A stretch of DNA of 47,974 nt from Roseobacter weihaiensis (GTDB lineage Bacteria > Pseudomonadota > Alphaproteobacteria > Rhodobacterales > Rhodobacteraceae), in contig NZ_JACNMO010000033.1 of assembly GCF_020622345.1 (NCBI RefSeq), positions 1 through 47,974 of the forward strand. Reading direction: 5' to 3'. Positions 25,168 to 34,268 of this stretch are shown in pieces. Each line of letters opens with the position of its first letter. Position 1 is the first letter of the stretch. The translations under genes were made by a program, and so were the position numbers. Below the pieces are notes generated by a model that was not told where the DNA came from, searched no databases, and saw only the letters and a program-made list of their open reading frames with translations.

Positions 25168-26766
25168 TTAAACGCTTGCACGCGGCAGGCGAACCGAGAT
25201 TTTAGTGCCGGGTGCGATGCCGAGCGCTTCTTCGCGGGGCAAGGGGCTTGTCAGCAGGATTTCCCCGTCCTGCGCCTCGATCACCCAGTGGGCCAGCGCG
25301 AGCCCCACGCCAAAGCCCTGACCTGCCGTCGCCGAGGTCCCCTGGACAAAGCGATCAAAAATACGGGCCTGATCCTGTTGTGCAATGCCGGGACCATTGT
25401 CGATGATCGACAGACCCGCGTGGGTGTTGTCGTCGAACGGTGTGACGCGGAGCATCCTCCCGCCGCGCGCGTGGCGAATGGCATTGCGGATGAGGCTGGC
25501 GATGACCTGACGGACCCAGTTGGGATCGCAGGTCACGGCAGTATCGGGGATCTCCGCGACATCGAGCGCCATGCCCGCACTGTCGATTTCTGCCTGGATT
25601 TCGGCATGCACATCGCGCATCAGGGCCGAGAGGGACGTGGTTTGCGGATCGAGCGCCAACTCACCGGTGTCAGAGCGTGCCAGCCTGAGCAGATCGTCAA
25701 TACGGCGGTTGAGGCGGGTGGCACGGGCTTCAATGGTGGCGAAAGCTTCTTTGGGCTCAGGCGTGCCTTTGCGACCCAGTTGCGCCTCCATCAGAATGAC
25801 AGTCAGCGGGGTACGCAGTTCATGGCTGATGTCGGCAAAGAAGCGACGGCGCTTCTCATCGGTCTCGGCCAGTGAGGCATTGGCGGTGCGCAGCTCTTCA
25901 GTCCGTTGTGCGATGGTCTCGTTGAGGCGGGCCCACTCCGCCTGTACGTCCCTTTTGCGCGCCATGAGCGTTGCGGCGGTCCGGTTCGTCATCGCGGCGA
26001 GCTGGCCGATTTCATCCTGTCGGGTGACAGGCAGGGCGACCGAGAAATCCTCCTGCCCGATCTGCTGCGCGGCACCCCGCAAGTCGTCGAGCCGCCGGAA
26101 TTGCGGGCGGATCAGACCAAAGTAGAAAACCGCCACTGCCAGGAGGGCGGCGGTGGCGATCCCGAAGGCGACAAGGTTCAGCCGGACGCGCAGACTGTCG
26201 ATGCCCGCCATGATGGCATTGCGGAAAAGCACTTCGGTATTCACGGCTTGGCTCAACAGCTGATCGAAACTGGAGGCAAAGCTGTCAAGGTAGGGCCGCA
26301 GTTCGCTGGGGTCTTCCGTTTGCGTGGCCAGACCGTCGAGCGTGGTGGCCAGCATCGCTTCCATCCGCGCGATACCAAGGGATTGCGTGGCATAACGAGA
26401 TTGCTCATCCAGCCCCAAGGCCTCCGCCGCGGTGACGGCGGTTTCCACATCGCTGTGCAATTGCACAAAAGTTCGCTGCATCTGCTCCGTTACGGGGGTG
26501 ATGCGGTCGATCAGGCTGGCGGTAGGCCGACCGGTCTGCACCGCCTCCGTTGCCACCACGAGGAAGGTGGACGCCTGTGTCGAGAGGCTGGAATAGCGTG
26601 CCATCCGGTTTTCCGAGGCCAATGCGGCGTCCAGCCTGCCTGCGACCTCGTTCAACCCCCATGACAGGATCAGGGCCGTAAGCACCGTGCCTGCCCCCAA
26701 CAGAGCCGCGCCGAAGGCAAGTCGCAGTTTCAGCGAAAGGGTCGGAGGGGGCATCACGTCCGTCAT
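25168..26766 (-). CDS. membrane sensor histidine kinase
   Basis: This protein of about 532 aa has a first membrane segment near residues 15-37, a helical periplasmic domain of about 155 residues and a second membrane segment near 195-217. HAMP (218-272), a coiled coil, the dimerisation helix with phospho-His315 (DISHELRTPL) and an HATPase domain (N, G1 DNGPGI, G2) follow. The periplasmic part is an all-helical four-helix-bundle type without a recognised ligand motif. The start at 26766 is preferred because the upstream TTG adds only polar residues. It pairs with the adjacent OmpR-type regulator. The signal is unknown; methanol, formaldehyde or lanthanide are candidates by context. Confidence 0.88.
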   Translation of the reverse strand: MTDVMPPPTLSLKLRLAFGAALLGAGTVLTALILSWGLNEVAGRLDAALASENRMARYSSLSTQASTFLVVATEAVQTGRPTASLIDRITPVTEQMQRTFVQLHSDVETAVTAAEALGLDEQSRYATQSLGIARMEAMLATTLDGLATQTEDPSELRPYLDSFASSFDQLLSQAVNTEVLFRNAIMAGIDSLRVRLNLVAFGIATAALLAVAVFYFGLIRPQFRRLDDLRGAAQQIGQEDFSVALPVTRQDEIGQLAAMTNRTAATLMARKRDVQAEWARLNETIAQRTEELRTANASLAETDEKRRRFFADISHELRTPLTVILMEAQLGRKGTPEPKEAFATIEARATRLNRRIDDLLRLARSDTGELALDPQTTSLSALMRDVHAEIQAEIDSAGMALDVAEIPDTAVTCDPNWVRQVIASLIRNAIRHARGGRMLRVTPFDDNTHAGLSIIDNGPGIAQQDQARIFDRFVQGTSATAGQGFGVGLALAHWVIEAQDGEILLTSPLPREEALGIAPGTKISVRLPRASV

Positions 26767-26924
26767 GTCGGCAGGCGGCCCATTGCGCCGAAAATGCGCT
26801 CGATTATTCTGCAAATCGTGCCGGAGAGACCCTTCGAGTGCTTGATTAATGCAATTTTCACCGACTTTAGTCTATGTTCGAGGCGTGCATAGGAGCAGAA
26901 AATAAAAATAGGAAATCCTGATCC

Positions 26925-27128
26925 ATGATTGAGCTTTTGTTTGTCGCCTGTTTGTCGACGGCAGTAGATGACTGTCGCGAACGCAGCCTGGTCTTTACGG
27001 AGATTACCCCGATACAGTGTCTGATGGGCGCGCAGCCTGAGCTGGCGAAATGGGCGGCGAGCCATCCCAACCATGACATCAAAAGCTGGCGCTGCCGCAC
27101 CGTGTCTTTCGAAGATAAGGAAGTATAA
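26925..27128 (+). CDS. small conserved protein of unknown function
   Basis: This 67-aa protein contains cysteines at residues 9, 17, 32 and 56 and a pattern (MIELLFVACLSTAVDDCRER, later CLMGAQPELAKWAASHP) that I recognise from small hypothetical proteins of Rhodobacteraceae. No function is known. An AGGAAA segment provides the ribosome binding site. It is divergent from the histidine kinase and converges on the ABC permease with 10 bp between stops. Four cysteines in such a short protein suggest disulfides or metal binding; a signal peptide is not evident. Confidence 0.68.
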   Translation: MIELLFVACLSTAVDDCRERSLVFTEITPIQCLMGAQPELAKWAASHPNHDIKSWRCRTVSFEDKEV

Positions 27129-27138
27129 GGCCACGCGC

Positions 27139-27930
27139 CTACCCTTTGCGTTTCATGAGACCCCGCGCCGGGTCGTACCCCCACAGGGCCAACAGGCTCA
27201 GCAATGCGGTGCTCAGCACCACCCAGGCCAAGGCATGCAGATTGATCTGCAGGTAAAACAGGAACCGGATCAGTTCGACCACGTGGGTAAAGGGGTTCAG
27301 CGCGCAGATATCGCGCAAGAGAGGCGAGCTTTCGGCCATTCTCCACAAGGGGTAGAGGGCTGAGGAGAGAAAGAACATCGGGAAGATGACGAAATTCATC
27401 ACGCCCGCAAAATTCTCCAGCTGCGAGATGAAGCTGGAGAGCACAAGGCCAAGCGCACCCAGCATCAGCCCCCCCAGAATGAGCCCTGGCAGCACGGCGA
27501 TGTAGCCCAGAGGTGGCAGGGTGATCCCGAACGCAGCCGCAATGCCCAGAAAGGCATAGACCTGCAGGATCGATATGGCGGTGGACCCGAAAAGCCGACA
27601 GAACAGCAACCACCATCGTGGATAGGGGCTGGTCAGCAACAGCCGCATCGAGCCCATTTCGCGGTCATACACAAGGCTCAAAGAGCTTTGCATACCGTTG
27701 AAAAGCAGGACCATCGCGCAGAGACCCGGCACGATGTAAGTCTCGTAGGTGACGTAGGTCTGATAGGGCGGGATGATCGACAACCCGAGGGCCGCCCGAA
27801 ACCCTGCCGCAAAGATCAAGAGCCACACAAGCGGGCGCACGAGGGCTGCGATGAACCGCTCGCGTTGATGGATGAAGCGCAAAAACTCGCGCCCGACAAT
27901 GGCGCGGGTCACCCCCCAAAAACCGCTCAT
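27139..27930 (-). CDS. PQQ/alcohol-type ABC transporter permease (LutF-like, PedC-like)
   Basis: This 263-aa ABC-2 type permease has about six membrane segments (for example LVRPLVWLLIFAAGF and ALGLVLSSFISQLENF). It resembles the permease family found with PQQ-dependent alcohol catabolism and the lut lanthanide cluster. It overlaps the ATPase stop by 4 bp (ATGA). The expected binding protein and propeller are at 8265-10436, so the system is split within this region. Confidence 0.87.
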   Translation of the reverse strand: MSGFWGVTRAIVGREFLRFIHQRERFIAALVRPLVWLLIFAAGFRAALGLSIIPPYQTYVTYETYIVPGLCAMVLLFNGMQSSLSLVYDREMGSMRLLLTSPYPRWWLLFCRLFGSTAISILQVYAFLGIAAAFGITLPPLGYIAVLPGLILGGLMLGALGLVLSSFISQLENFAGVMNFVIFPMFFLSSALYPLWRMAESSPLLRDICALNPFTHVVELIRFLFYLQINLHALAWVVLSTALLSLLALWGYDPARGLMKRKG

Positions 27931-28646
27931 ACGGTTGCTCCGGTCTGGCTGAGAAACCAGTCTGACAACGAGTGATCGCCCCTGACATCCCCGGTGCTCC
28001 CGGTGGCAATGATCTGGCCCTGATGCAGCACCAAAAGCGCATCACTGTCCCGCACCTCATCGGTCAGATGTGTCGCCCAGAGTACGCAGAACCCCTGATC
28101 CGCAAGATCATGAACATGTTCGGTGATGGCCTGGCGCGCGGCGGCATCAAGACCGACGGTGGGCTCATCGAGCAACAAAACCTTGGGGTCGTGCAGCAAG
28201 GCGCGCGCCAGTTCCATGCGCCGCCGATGCCCGCCATTAAGCGCGCGTGCCCGCTCGTCTGCGCGTGCGCGCATGTCGAGCCGGTCCAGAGCCGCGTCAA
28301 TGCGGCCCGGCACTTCGCTGCGGGCAAGGCCATGCAACGCAGCAAAATAACTCAGGTTCTGCCTGACCGTCAGGTTCAGGTCCAGCGTCGGCTGCTGGAA
28401 CACCACGCCAAGTTCGGCCAACGCCTTGCGGGGTGTGGCGCGCAGGTCATGACCGGCGATCCGGATGTCGCCCTTGGGTGCCACTAAAAGCCGGGTCAGC
28501 AGCGACACCAGGGTCGACTTTCCTGCCCCATTGGGGCCCAGCAGCGCACAGAATCGATTGGCTGGTACGTCGAAAGACACGCCGTCGAGTGCCCTTTTGG
28601 GGCCGTAGTCAAAGCTCAGCCCGCGCACGACCAGCCCGCCTGTCAT
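27927..28646 (-). CDS. PQQ/alcohol-type ABC transporter ATP-binding protein (LutE-like)
   Basis: This 239-aa ATPase has Walker A GPNGAGKST, Q-loop VVFQQPTLD, an unusual signature LNGGHRRRMELARAL in place of LSGGQ, Walker B LLLDEP and switch histidine ATHLTD. The GGHRRR signature is, as I recall it, characteristic of this PQQ-associated family. The start at 28646 (MTGGLVVRGLSF) fits the domain; the frame is open upstream, and ATG 28703 would add 19 residues. It is followed by the permease. Confidence 0.86.
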   Translation of the reverse strand: MTGGLVVRGLSFDYGPKRALDGVSFDVPANRFCALLGPNGAGKSTLVSLLTRLLVAPKGDIRIAGHDLRATPRKALAELGVVFQQPTLDLNLTVRQNLSYFAALHGLARSEVPGRIDAALDRLDMRARADERARALNGGHRRRMELARALLHDPKVLLLDEPTVGLDAAARQAITEHVHDLADQGFCVLWATHLTDEVRDSDALLVLHQGQIIATGSTGDVRGDHSLSDWFLSQTGATV

Positions 28647-29092
28647 CGATTTGATTCTTTGCAGAAGATCGCGGTCACAGTACCCCCGGAGTGATCGGTT
28701 CATCACCGCCAGCTTGCCCCGAAAGCCGGGCCGCCACAAGCCGCCCGCGTCGTGCCGAGGGCACCCAAACACGAATGGCCGCGTTTCCGTCACCCATTCA
28801 CAATGGCGCACAGCGGGCCCCGAAGCTGCCTTTACGGCGCAAGAACCCTTGGGGCCTTAACAGGCAAAGCAGCAGCTTTGTGTTCTGCAGCATGGAGTAT
28901 CTGTCAGGACAGCGATGTCGTCCTAACCCTCACTGCGGATCTGTCATCAGATCCAACCGGCCCTTTGTCTTTGGTGGATGCAGTCTTGTCCGCCAAACTG
29001 TCCAGGTTTGCCACAATTTCGCCCCCCGATTGCACTATAGCTACCCTATTCTTTTCTCGCATCATGAGAAAATGGAAGACTGGGGCAGAGTG
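28647..29092. other. intergenic region between the ABC ATPase and the methyltransferase
   Basis: No convincing gene is seen. Three small perfect hairpins occur: CAAAGC-AGCA-GCTTTG (28865-28880), AGGAC-N9-GTCCT near 28907-28925, and GGATCTG-TCAT-CAGATCC (28937-28954). None is followed by a T-run. The region must hold the promoters of both divergent genes. Confidence 0.4.
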
Positions 29093-29704
29093 ATGACACC
29101 TTCATTATTGCGGCGCGCGCATAAAAACGCTGTTTTCGACCGCCGCGTGCGCGTTCTGGCGGATCAATTGGGGGCATTGGTGCCGCCCAAAAGCCGTCTT
29201 GTCGATGTCGGCACCGGGGACGGCCAGATTGCCCTGCAAATTGCGCAAAGGGCACCGGGGGTCGAGATCGAAGGCATCGACATCATGCTGCGGCCAAAAA
29301 CGCATATTCCCGTCACCGAATTTGATGGGGACACCATCCCTTTCGGGGATAAGAGTGTGGATGTGGTCACTTTCGTTGACGTGCTGCACCACACGGATGA
29401 TCCCCAGAACTTGATCAAGGAAGCCTCTCGTGTCGCGCGCAAAGCCATTCTGGTCAAGGATCACCTGAGCGAAAACGCCTTTGACCATATGACTTTGCGC
29501 TTGATGGACTGGGTCGGAAATGCGCCGCATGGGGTGGTGTTGCCCTACAACTATGCATCAAAGGCCAGTTGGATGTCGTGGTTTGAGGCCGCCCGCTTGG
29601 AAGTCGAGCGGTTCGAGACATCAATACCGCTTTATCCCTTTCCTTTTAACATGGTGTTTGGAAGAAAGCTGCATTTTGTTGCGCGGCTCACGCCCATGGC
29701 CTGA
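29093..29704 (+). CDS. class I SAM-dependent methyltransferase
   Basis: This 203-aa protein has the SAM-binding motif VDVGTGDGQIALQIAQ, followed by IDIMLRP and the post-motif VDVLHHTDDP, as in ubiquinone/menaquinone-type small-molecule methyltransferases. The substrate is unknown. ATG 29093 is the likeliest start; ATG 29072 is in frame and adds seven residues. It may belong with the neighbouring glycan genes (GtrA-like, GT-C and GT2), but there is no operon link, because the next gene is convergent. Confidence 0.8.
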   Translation: MTPSLLRRAHKNAVFDRRVRVLADQLGALVPPKSRLVDVGTGDGQIALQIAQRAPGVEIEGIDIMLRPKTHIPVTEFDGDTIPFGDKSVDVVTFVDVLHHTDDPQNLIKEASRVARKAILVKDHLSENAFDHMTLRLMDWVGNAPHGVVLPYNYASKASWMSWFEAARLEVERFETSIPLYPFPFNMVFGRKLHFVARLTPMA

Positions 29705-29801
29705 GATGTCTGGGCCACGTAAGATACTGACCCAACCGGAGTTGTGTCCGGTGGAGCGGTGTCGTGTTGGGTGGCCTCAAAACTTAAACAAGGGCCATTT
29801 C

Positions 29802-30209
29802 TTAGTCCGTTCTGTCAAAGGCGAAGGTCTTGTTCACTGCAAAGCTCAGTACAGCTGCTGCGGCTGCGGTCACCAGAAACAGCGCCATATCAGCCCAGAA
29901 CACCTGAGATACAAAACGGGTGGTGATCCCGGCCACAAGCGCGAAACTGCCCAGTTGGGTCGCCAGATACACAAGAAAGGCCCCGCTGCGCGGCGTTTCT
30001 GCTCGGAACGCAAATTGCCTTTGCGCACTGTAGGCCAGTGGGATCGCAGCCGCATAGAGCAGAAGGGCGGTCCAGAAGGGCGGAGCGCCAACAGAAACGA
30101 GACCTGCATTCAGAAGCGCGTAGCTCAGGCTGAAGCCGCTTCCAACCAGCAAAAAGCGCAGTAACATCGCAAAGCTATCCTTTTCAACCGGTATGGCGCG
30201 CCCCTTCAC
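29802..30209 (-). CDS. GtrA-like membrane protein
   Basis: This 135-aa protein has four predicted membrane segments and the GtrA pattern (LLRFLLVGSGFSLSYALLNAGL near the start, SFAVNKTFAFDR at the end). GtrA-like proteins are thought to flip polyprenyl-phosphate-linked sugars. It starts at GTG 30209, overlapping the stop of the GT-C-like gene by 4 bp (GTGA), so the two are coupled. With the divergent GT2 gene at 32209 this makes a Gtr-type set. Confidence 0.85.
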   Translation of the reverse strand: MKGRAIPVEKDSFAMLLRFLLVGSGFSLSYALLNAGLVSVGAPPFWTALLLYAAAIPLAYSAQRQFAFRAETPRSGAFLVYLATQLGSFALVAGITTRFVSQVFWADMALFLVTAAAAAVLSFAVNKTFAFDRTD

Positions 30210-31984
30210 TTGATGACCTCATAGACGACCAATGCGGGATGCATCCCCGGCACCAGTTGCAGCCCGTCGACCTGATCGCCCTTTGCCAGTTCTGAGGCAA
30301 AGCCCGCGTGTGGTGTGTTGCGGCACAAGACGATGTAGTCGGCGTCCATGCCCGCAAGGGCCCGGCGAAATGCGGCCTCCTTAGCCATAAATGGCAAGAG
30401 GCCGTTGGAGAGGGCCGCCGCGCTCCGATGGTAGGGTGCGGCCAGAACAGGCAAACCACTGGCCAGCAAAATGGAGGGCCCCAAATTCAGCGGGCTCAGA
30501 ACGGATCCTTCCGGAAGCGCGCTCAACGTTTCGAGCGCCGCATGGGTCCGGCAATTTCTGGCGATGGTGTCCTGCTGCATCTCGCCTGCACTGACGGACT
30601 CCGGAAAACTTGCCGTGACGCGGGAGGCATAGGGATAGAAGACCGTGAGCAGCCCGACGCCGAGCAGCACCAATGTCGCGGATTGTCCCTGCATTTGCCT
30701 TTGCCGCCAGTCCCAAGCCCGGCCGAGAGCATATCCTGTGAGTATCGGAACAACGGCGGCCCCGATCACGATCATCCGGAGTTGAAAGAGCGTAGCGATT
30801 GCCGCAAGCCAGCCAAAGATCAATAAGGTGCCGATTTTGGTTTTGCGTGCCTGATCGCTGTCGCAACGCCAAAGCGCGGTCGCGAACAACAATGCCGTCA
30901 GAAGTGGCGCGACACTGACGTGGAAGGTCTCCGGCGCTTCCAACGCCAAGAGCAACGCGGGTCTCGCTTCGCGAATGTTTGCGTAGATCGCCGCTTCAAG
31001 GGCGGGGGGCAGGTTGCCGTAGGGCCCGCTGGCGCAGACAAGCACAGCAGGTGCTGCCAGTGCCAAGGCACCGCAATAAAGCACGCCAGCACAAGCGAGG
31101 CGTTGTAGGTAGCTGGGTCTGCGCCGCAAGGCAAACGCAAGCACCGCGGCTGCGCCGCTGGTAACCGCGAGAATGTGGAGGAGTGGGAGACCAAGCTGAT
31201 CGCACTGGGGATAAAACCAACTCGATGGTGTGGTCTGGACGGCAAAGAAAAGGGCACTGCCCGAGCCGAGCGTGACAGCATAGCCCAAGAGGGGCAGGGC
31301 GAAAACGTCAGGACTGCGCACCGCTCGCCAGCTCAGCAACAGCCCGACCAGGGCATGAGCCAGCAGAGTCTCGAGCCCGACCGCCAACGAAAATGCTGTT
31401 GTAAAACCCGCAATGGCCCCGCTGCGCCAAGTCGGGCGATCCCGGAGCAACGAGAAAACGACAACCGTCAACAGCACAATCTGCACATTATGATGGTCCA
31501 ACCGTCCTGCTTGGAAATAGTTGTGCAAGAGCAGCGGCCACATCAAAAGGCACAACACGGCCCCCGCGGCGATGCGCGGACCAAAATTCCGCAATGCTTC
31601 ACGCGCAGTCAGGAGGATAAGCAGACTGTGCAGCAGCACGGGCCACAAAATGATCCCCACAGCTTCTGCGTCTTCCATGGTGAGGAAAACGGACGACGGC
31701 CAGATGATTGCCGCAATTCCCAGATCGATGAGCCGCGACCAATGCAAAGTCAGGCCGCCCTCCGCGACAACGCCTGTCTGGCGCATGTCGAACCAGCCTT
31801 GCCCTGCCAGCCAGTCCCGGACAGACAAAAACCGCATAATGTCATCGCTGTCGGCGCTGGCAAGTTCTGCCAATGCATCATCACCAGAAACAGCCACCTT
31901 TCCACAGATCACGGCAATCGCGATCAAAACGAAGGTCCATAACCATCCGTTGCCAGATGCCATGCTGTCTTCTTGTTGTCTCAT
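30206..31984 (-). CDS. polytopic membrane protein, GT-C glycosyltransferase-like
   Basis: This protein of about 592 aa has roughly 12 membrane segments. The first periplasmic loop carries an acidic motif (ADSDDIMRFLSVRDW) and the second a DHH motif (AGRLDHHNVQ). These match the acidic motif and DHH motif of STT3/AglB-like GT-C enzymes. A soluble C-terminal domain follows. It probably uses a lipid-phosphate-linked sugar as donor; the acceptor is unknown. ATG 31984 after GGGGCAGGC is the chosen start; 31963 is also possible. It is coupled to the GtrA-like gene. Confidence 0.72.
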   Translation of the reverse strand: MRQQEDSMASGNGWLWTFVLIAIAVICGKVAVSGDDALAELASADSDDIMRFLSVRDWLAGQGWFDMRQTGVVAEGGLTLHWSRLIDLGIAAIIWPSSVFLTMEDAEAVGIILWPVLLHSLLILLTAREALRNFGPRIAAGAVLCLLMWPLLLHNYFQAGRLDHHNVQIVLLTVVVFSLLRDRPTWRSGAIAGFTTAFSLAVGLETLLAHALVGLLLSWRAVRSPDVFALPLLGYAVTLGSGSALFFAVQTTPSSWFYPQCDQLGLPLLHILAVTSGAAAVLAFALRRRPSYLQRLACAGVLYCGALALAAPAVLVCASGPYGNLPPALEAAIYANIREARPALLLALEAPETFHVSVAPLLTALLFATALWRCDSDQARKTKIGTLLIFGWLAAIATLFQLRMIVIGAAVVPILTGYALGRAWDWRQRQMQGQSATLVLLGVGLLTVFYPYASRVTASFPESVSAGEMQQDTIARNCRTHAALETLSALPEGSVLSPLNLGPSILLASGLPVLAAPYHRSAAALSNGLLPFMAKEAAFRRALAGMDADYIVLCRNTPHAGFASELAKGDQVDGLQLVPGMHPALVVYEVIK

Positions 31985-32044
31985 GCCTGCCCCACGCACG
32001 TTTAGTGCCTTTGTGAAGCCATAGGTCGTTCGGAGGGCAAAACT

Positions 32045-32075
32045 GTGGCGGTTTCGGTGCGATAGCGTGGCGGTT
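32045..32075. repeat. two direct GTGGCGGTT repeats between the GT-C and GT2 genes
   Basis: GTGGCGGTT occurs at 32045-32053 and 32067-32075, with starts 22 bp apart (about two helical turns), in the divergent promoter region. This spacing suggests a protein-binding site. Confidence 0.3.
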
Positions 32076-32208
32076 CTGGAATGTGGGATTGGCGCCTGAT
32101 GACCGCTTTAAACCCAAGTTTGTCCCAATTTGCGCCATGATTGGTTGCTCTGTTGGCCAAGTGATAATGCCCGATGTGGCCCATTGCTTGACCCCAAAGG
32201 GCAAATTA

Positions 32209-33393
32209 ATGATCGAACTGACAATTCTGATGCCTTGCCTGAACGAGGCTGAAACACTTGAAACCTGCATCCGCAAGGCACAAAGCTATCTGGTTCGGTC
32301 GGGGATTTCTGGCGAAGTGCTAATCTCGGATAATGGGTCTAGTGATGGCAGTCAGGCCTTGGCGGAAAGCCTTGGCGCGCGGGTCGTACATGCACCGCGT
32401 AAAGGATACGGCGCTGCACTTGCCGCTGGTATCGACGCGGCCAGGGGTCGTTACGTTATCATGGGCGACAGCGACGATAGCTACGATTTCTCGCAGCTCG
32501 ATGATTTTGTGGACCAATTGCGCGCTGGCGCGGATCTGGTCATGGGCAACCGGTTTCGGGGCGGCATTGCGGAAGGTGCGATGCCTCCCCTCCACCGCTA
32601 TCTGGGCAATCCGGTGCTTTCCACCATCGGGAGAGTGTTCTACCGTACTCCCGTCGGCGACTTTCACTGTGGTCTCCGCGGTTTCAGCCGCCAAGCGATC
32701 CTGTCGCTCAGGCTCGACACTCCCGGTATGGAATTTGCGTCTGAAATGGTTATCAAGGCCTCTCTCTCAGACATGCGGATCGAAGAAGTACCGACGACAC
32801 TCAGTCGCGATGGCCGGTCGCGCCCTCCTCACCTGCGCAGTTGGCGGGATGGATGGCTTCACTTGAAACTTCTGTTTACCTATGCGCCACATTGGCTGTT
32901 TTATTATCCTGGACTGGCGCTGTTGAGTGTCGGTCTTTCACTTTTTGCGCTTCTTATGATGGGCCCCATTACATTGGGCGGCGTCACTTTCGATATTGCA
33001 GCGCTTATCCTCGCCTCCACGCTCATCCTGTCGGGCTACCAGATGGCTTGTTTTTATGGGATCGCACGGCTTTTTGCCGTGCGTTTCAAATTGCTCCCGA
33101 GCTCCCCAAGATTCGAGAGAATTGCCGCTTGGGCAAGCGTCGACAGAGCCTGCCAGTTCGGCGGGCTTCTCCTGGCCGCGGGGATTATCTCCGCTGTCGC
33201 ATCGCTGATCTTTTGGTGGCAGGCAGGATGGGGGGACCTTGATCCCAGTGTAATTGTGCGTCCCGCGCTTTTTGCGGTGATCAGCGCATCACTTGGTGTG
33301 CAGACGATTACGACTGGTTTTCTTTGGGGCATGCTATCTCAACAAGTCAGTGCGGATGTGAACTCCCGCGCCTTCAAAAGTGTTCAGGTCTAG
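32209..33393 (+). CDS. family 2 glycosyltransferase, polyprenyl-phosphate type (GtrB/DPM-like)
   Basis: This 394-aa protein begins with the GT-A opening ILMPCLNEAETLETCIRKAQ, then ISDNGSSDGSQ and the DXD-like MGDSDDSYDFSQ. It has C-terminal membrane segments (LFYYPGLALLSVGLSLFALL and others). It probably transfers a sugar from a nucleotide sugar to polyprenyl phosphate in the inner membrane, feeding the GtrA-like flippase and the GT-C enzyme across the divergent promoter. The start at 32209 begins the enzyme domain; the longer open frame adds unrelated sequence. Confidence 0.87.
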   Translation: MIELTILMPCLNEAETLETCIRKAQSYLVRSGISGEVLISDNGSSDGSQALAESLGARVVHAPRKGYGAALAAGIDAARGRYVIMGDSDDSYDFSQLDDFVDQLRAGADLVMGNRFRGGIAEGAMPPLHRYLGNPVLSTIGRVFYRTPVGDFHCGLRGFSRQAILSLRLDTPGMEFASEMVIKASLSDMRIEEVPTTLSRDGRSRPPHLRSWRDGWLHLKLLFTYAPHWLFYYPGLALLSVGLSLFALLMMGPITLGGVTFDIAALILASTLILSGYQMACFYGIARLFAVRFKLLPSSPRFERIAAWASVDRACQFGGLLLAAGIISAVASLIFWWQAGWGDLDPSVIVRPALFAVISASLGVQTITTGFLWGMLSQQVSADVNSRAFKSVQV

Positions 33394-33717
33394 TTTTGCC
33401 GCTTGGTTTATCCATGACCGGGTTGGACATCGCCTGCCTCATCACCGCTTTTTAGAGGCGGTCTGGATGATTTGTGGCGGAGCCTTATCGACCGTATTGC
33501 TTTGCTCACCGGATCAGAGCTAACCGCAGCGCATCAGAATCTCTCGGTACTGGTTTGCCGACACCACGAATAGGGAGGACGTGGAGGTTAATCAGAAATC
33601 AGTTTTCACCTTGTTGCAAAATCATTCAAGAACACTGTAGACGCATTCATCTAATATCAATCACATCGAGTACCCAGCTGGTCGCAAGGCGCTCACTCTT
33701 TTCTTGGGAGTGGCCAA
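33394..33717. other. intergenic region after the GT2 gene
   Basis: No gene is seen. A weak hairpin ACCGC-N9-GCGGT (33444-33462) might end the GT2 transcript. The base composition drops toward AT after about 33590. Confidence 0.35.
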
Positions 33718-34210
33718 ATGGGGCGCATATTTACACGTACAACAAAAGGAATTCTGGTTGCGGATCAGCGCAAGGATCAGGTGCTGCTTTTGCAAGATCT
33801 CGACGGGGATGGTACGTGAACTGGGGCGGATGAGAGCACGGTCTTCTTTGATGGTACCAACGTCAGCGGTCTGACAGATCCAACCAACAACGTCTTCACC
33901 CTATGTCAGGCTAAGGATAAATCGGTCTACATCGGCGATGGTTGGCGGTCACGGTGTTGATACCTTTGTCTTTAGCAGCGGGCATAACATGATCCGAGAT
34001 TTCGCTACGGGCTTTGACTGGTGGGTGTTCAGCCGCCCTTCCGACCAGATCGTGATCGACATCGAAGGCACCGACAGCTTTCAAGAGCTGCTGTTCTCCG
34101 CCATGACATCGCGCAACACCGTGAGGTTCCCGTTCAATGCTGAGGACAGTCTGACGCTGCGCAGCACGCAATTCACAGATCTGGACGCGGATATGTTCAG
34201 CTTTGTTTAA
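33718..34210 (+). pseudogene. decayed RTX-type (haemolysin-like calcium-binding) protein gene
   Basis: The first frame (ATG 33718) reads MGRIFTRTTKGILV, then DQVLLLQDLDGDG, a repeat type I recognise from large secreted Roseobacter proteins. A TGA at 33817 interrupts it. The same frame continues with ESTVFFDGTNVSGLTDPTNN and VYIGDG before a stop at 33958. The other frame (33938-34210) carries a typical RTX C-terminus: GGHGVDTFVFSSGHNMIRDF and the final LDADMFSFV. One nonsense and one frameshift or deletion therefore break a former secreted protein. The ATG at 33718 has a GGGAGTGG ribosome binding site. Confidence 0.7.
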
Positions 34211-34268
34211 ACAACCGGACGGGAGTCCTGCATGCCTCCCAATTGGAAACCGTGGACTGAAGGATCAG

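Noticed and set aside
28937-28954. Hairpin GGATCTG-TCAT-CAGATCC as a terminator
   Set aside because: No T-run follows on either strand and both flanking genes point away from it.
33474-33833. Open frame of 119 codons
   Set aside because: It overlaps the RTX relic in another frame and has no plausible protein features.
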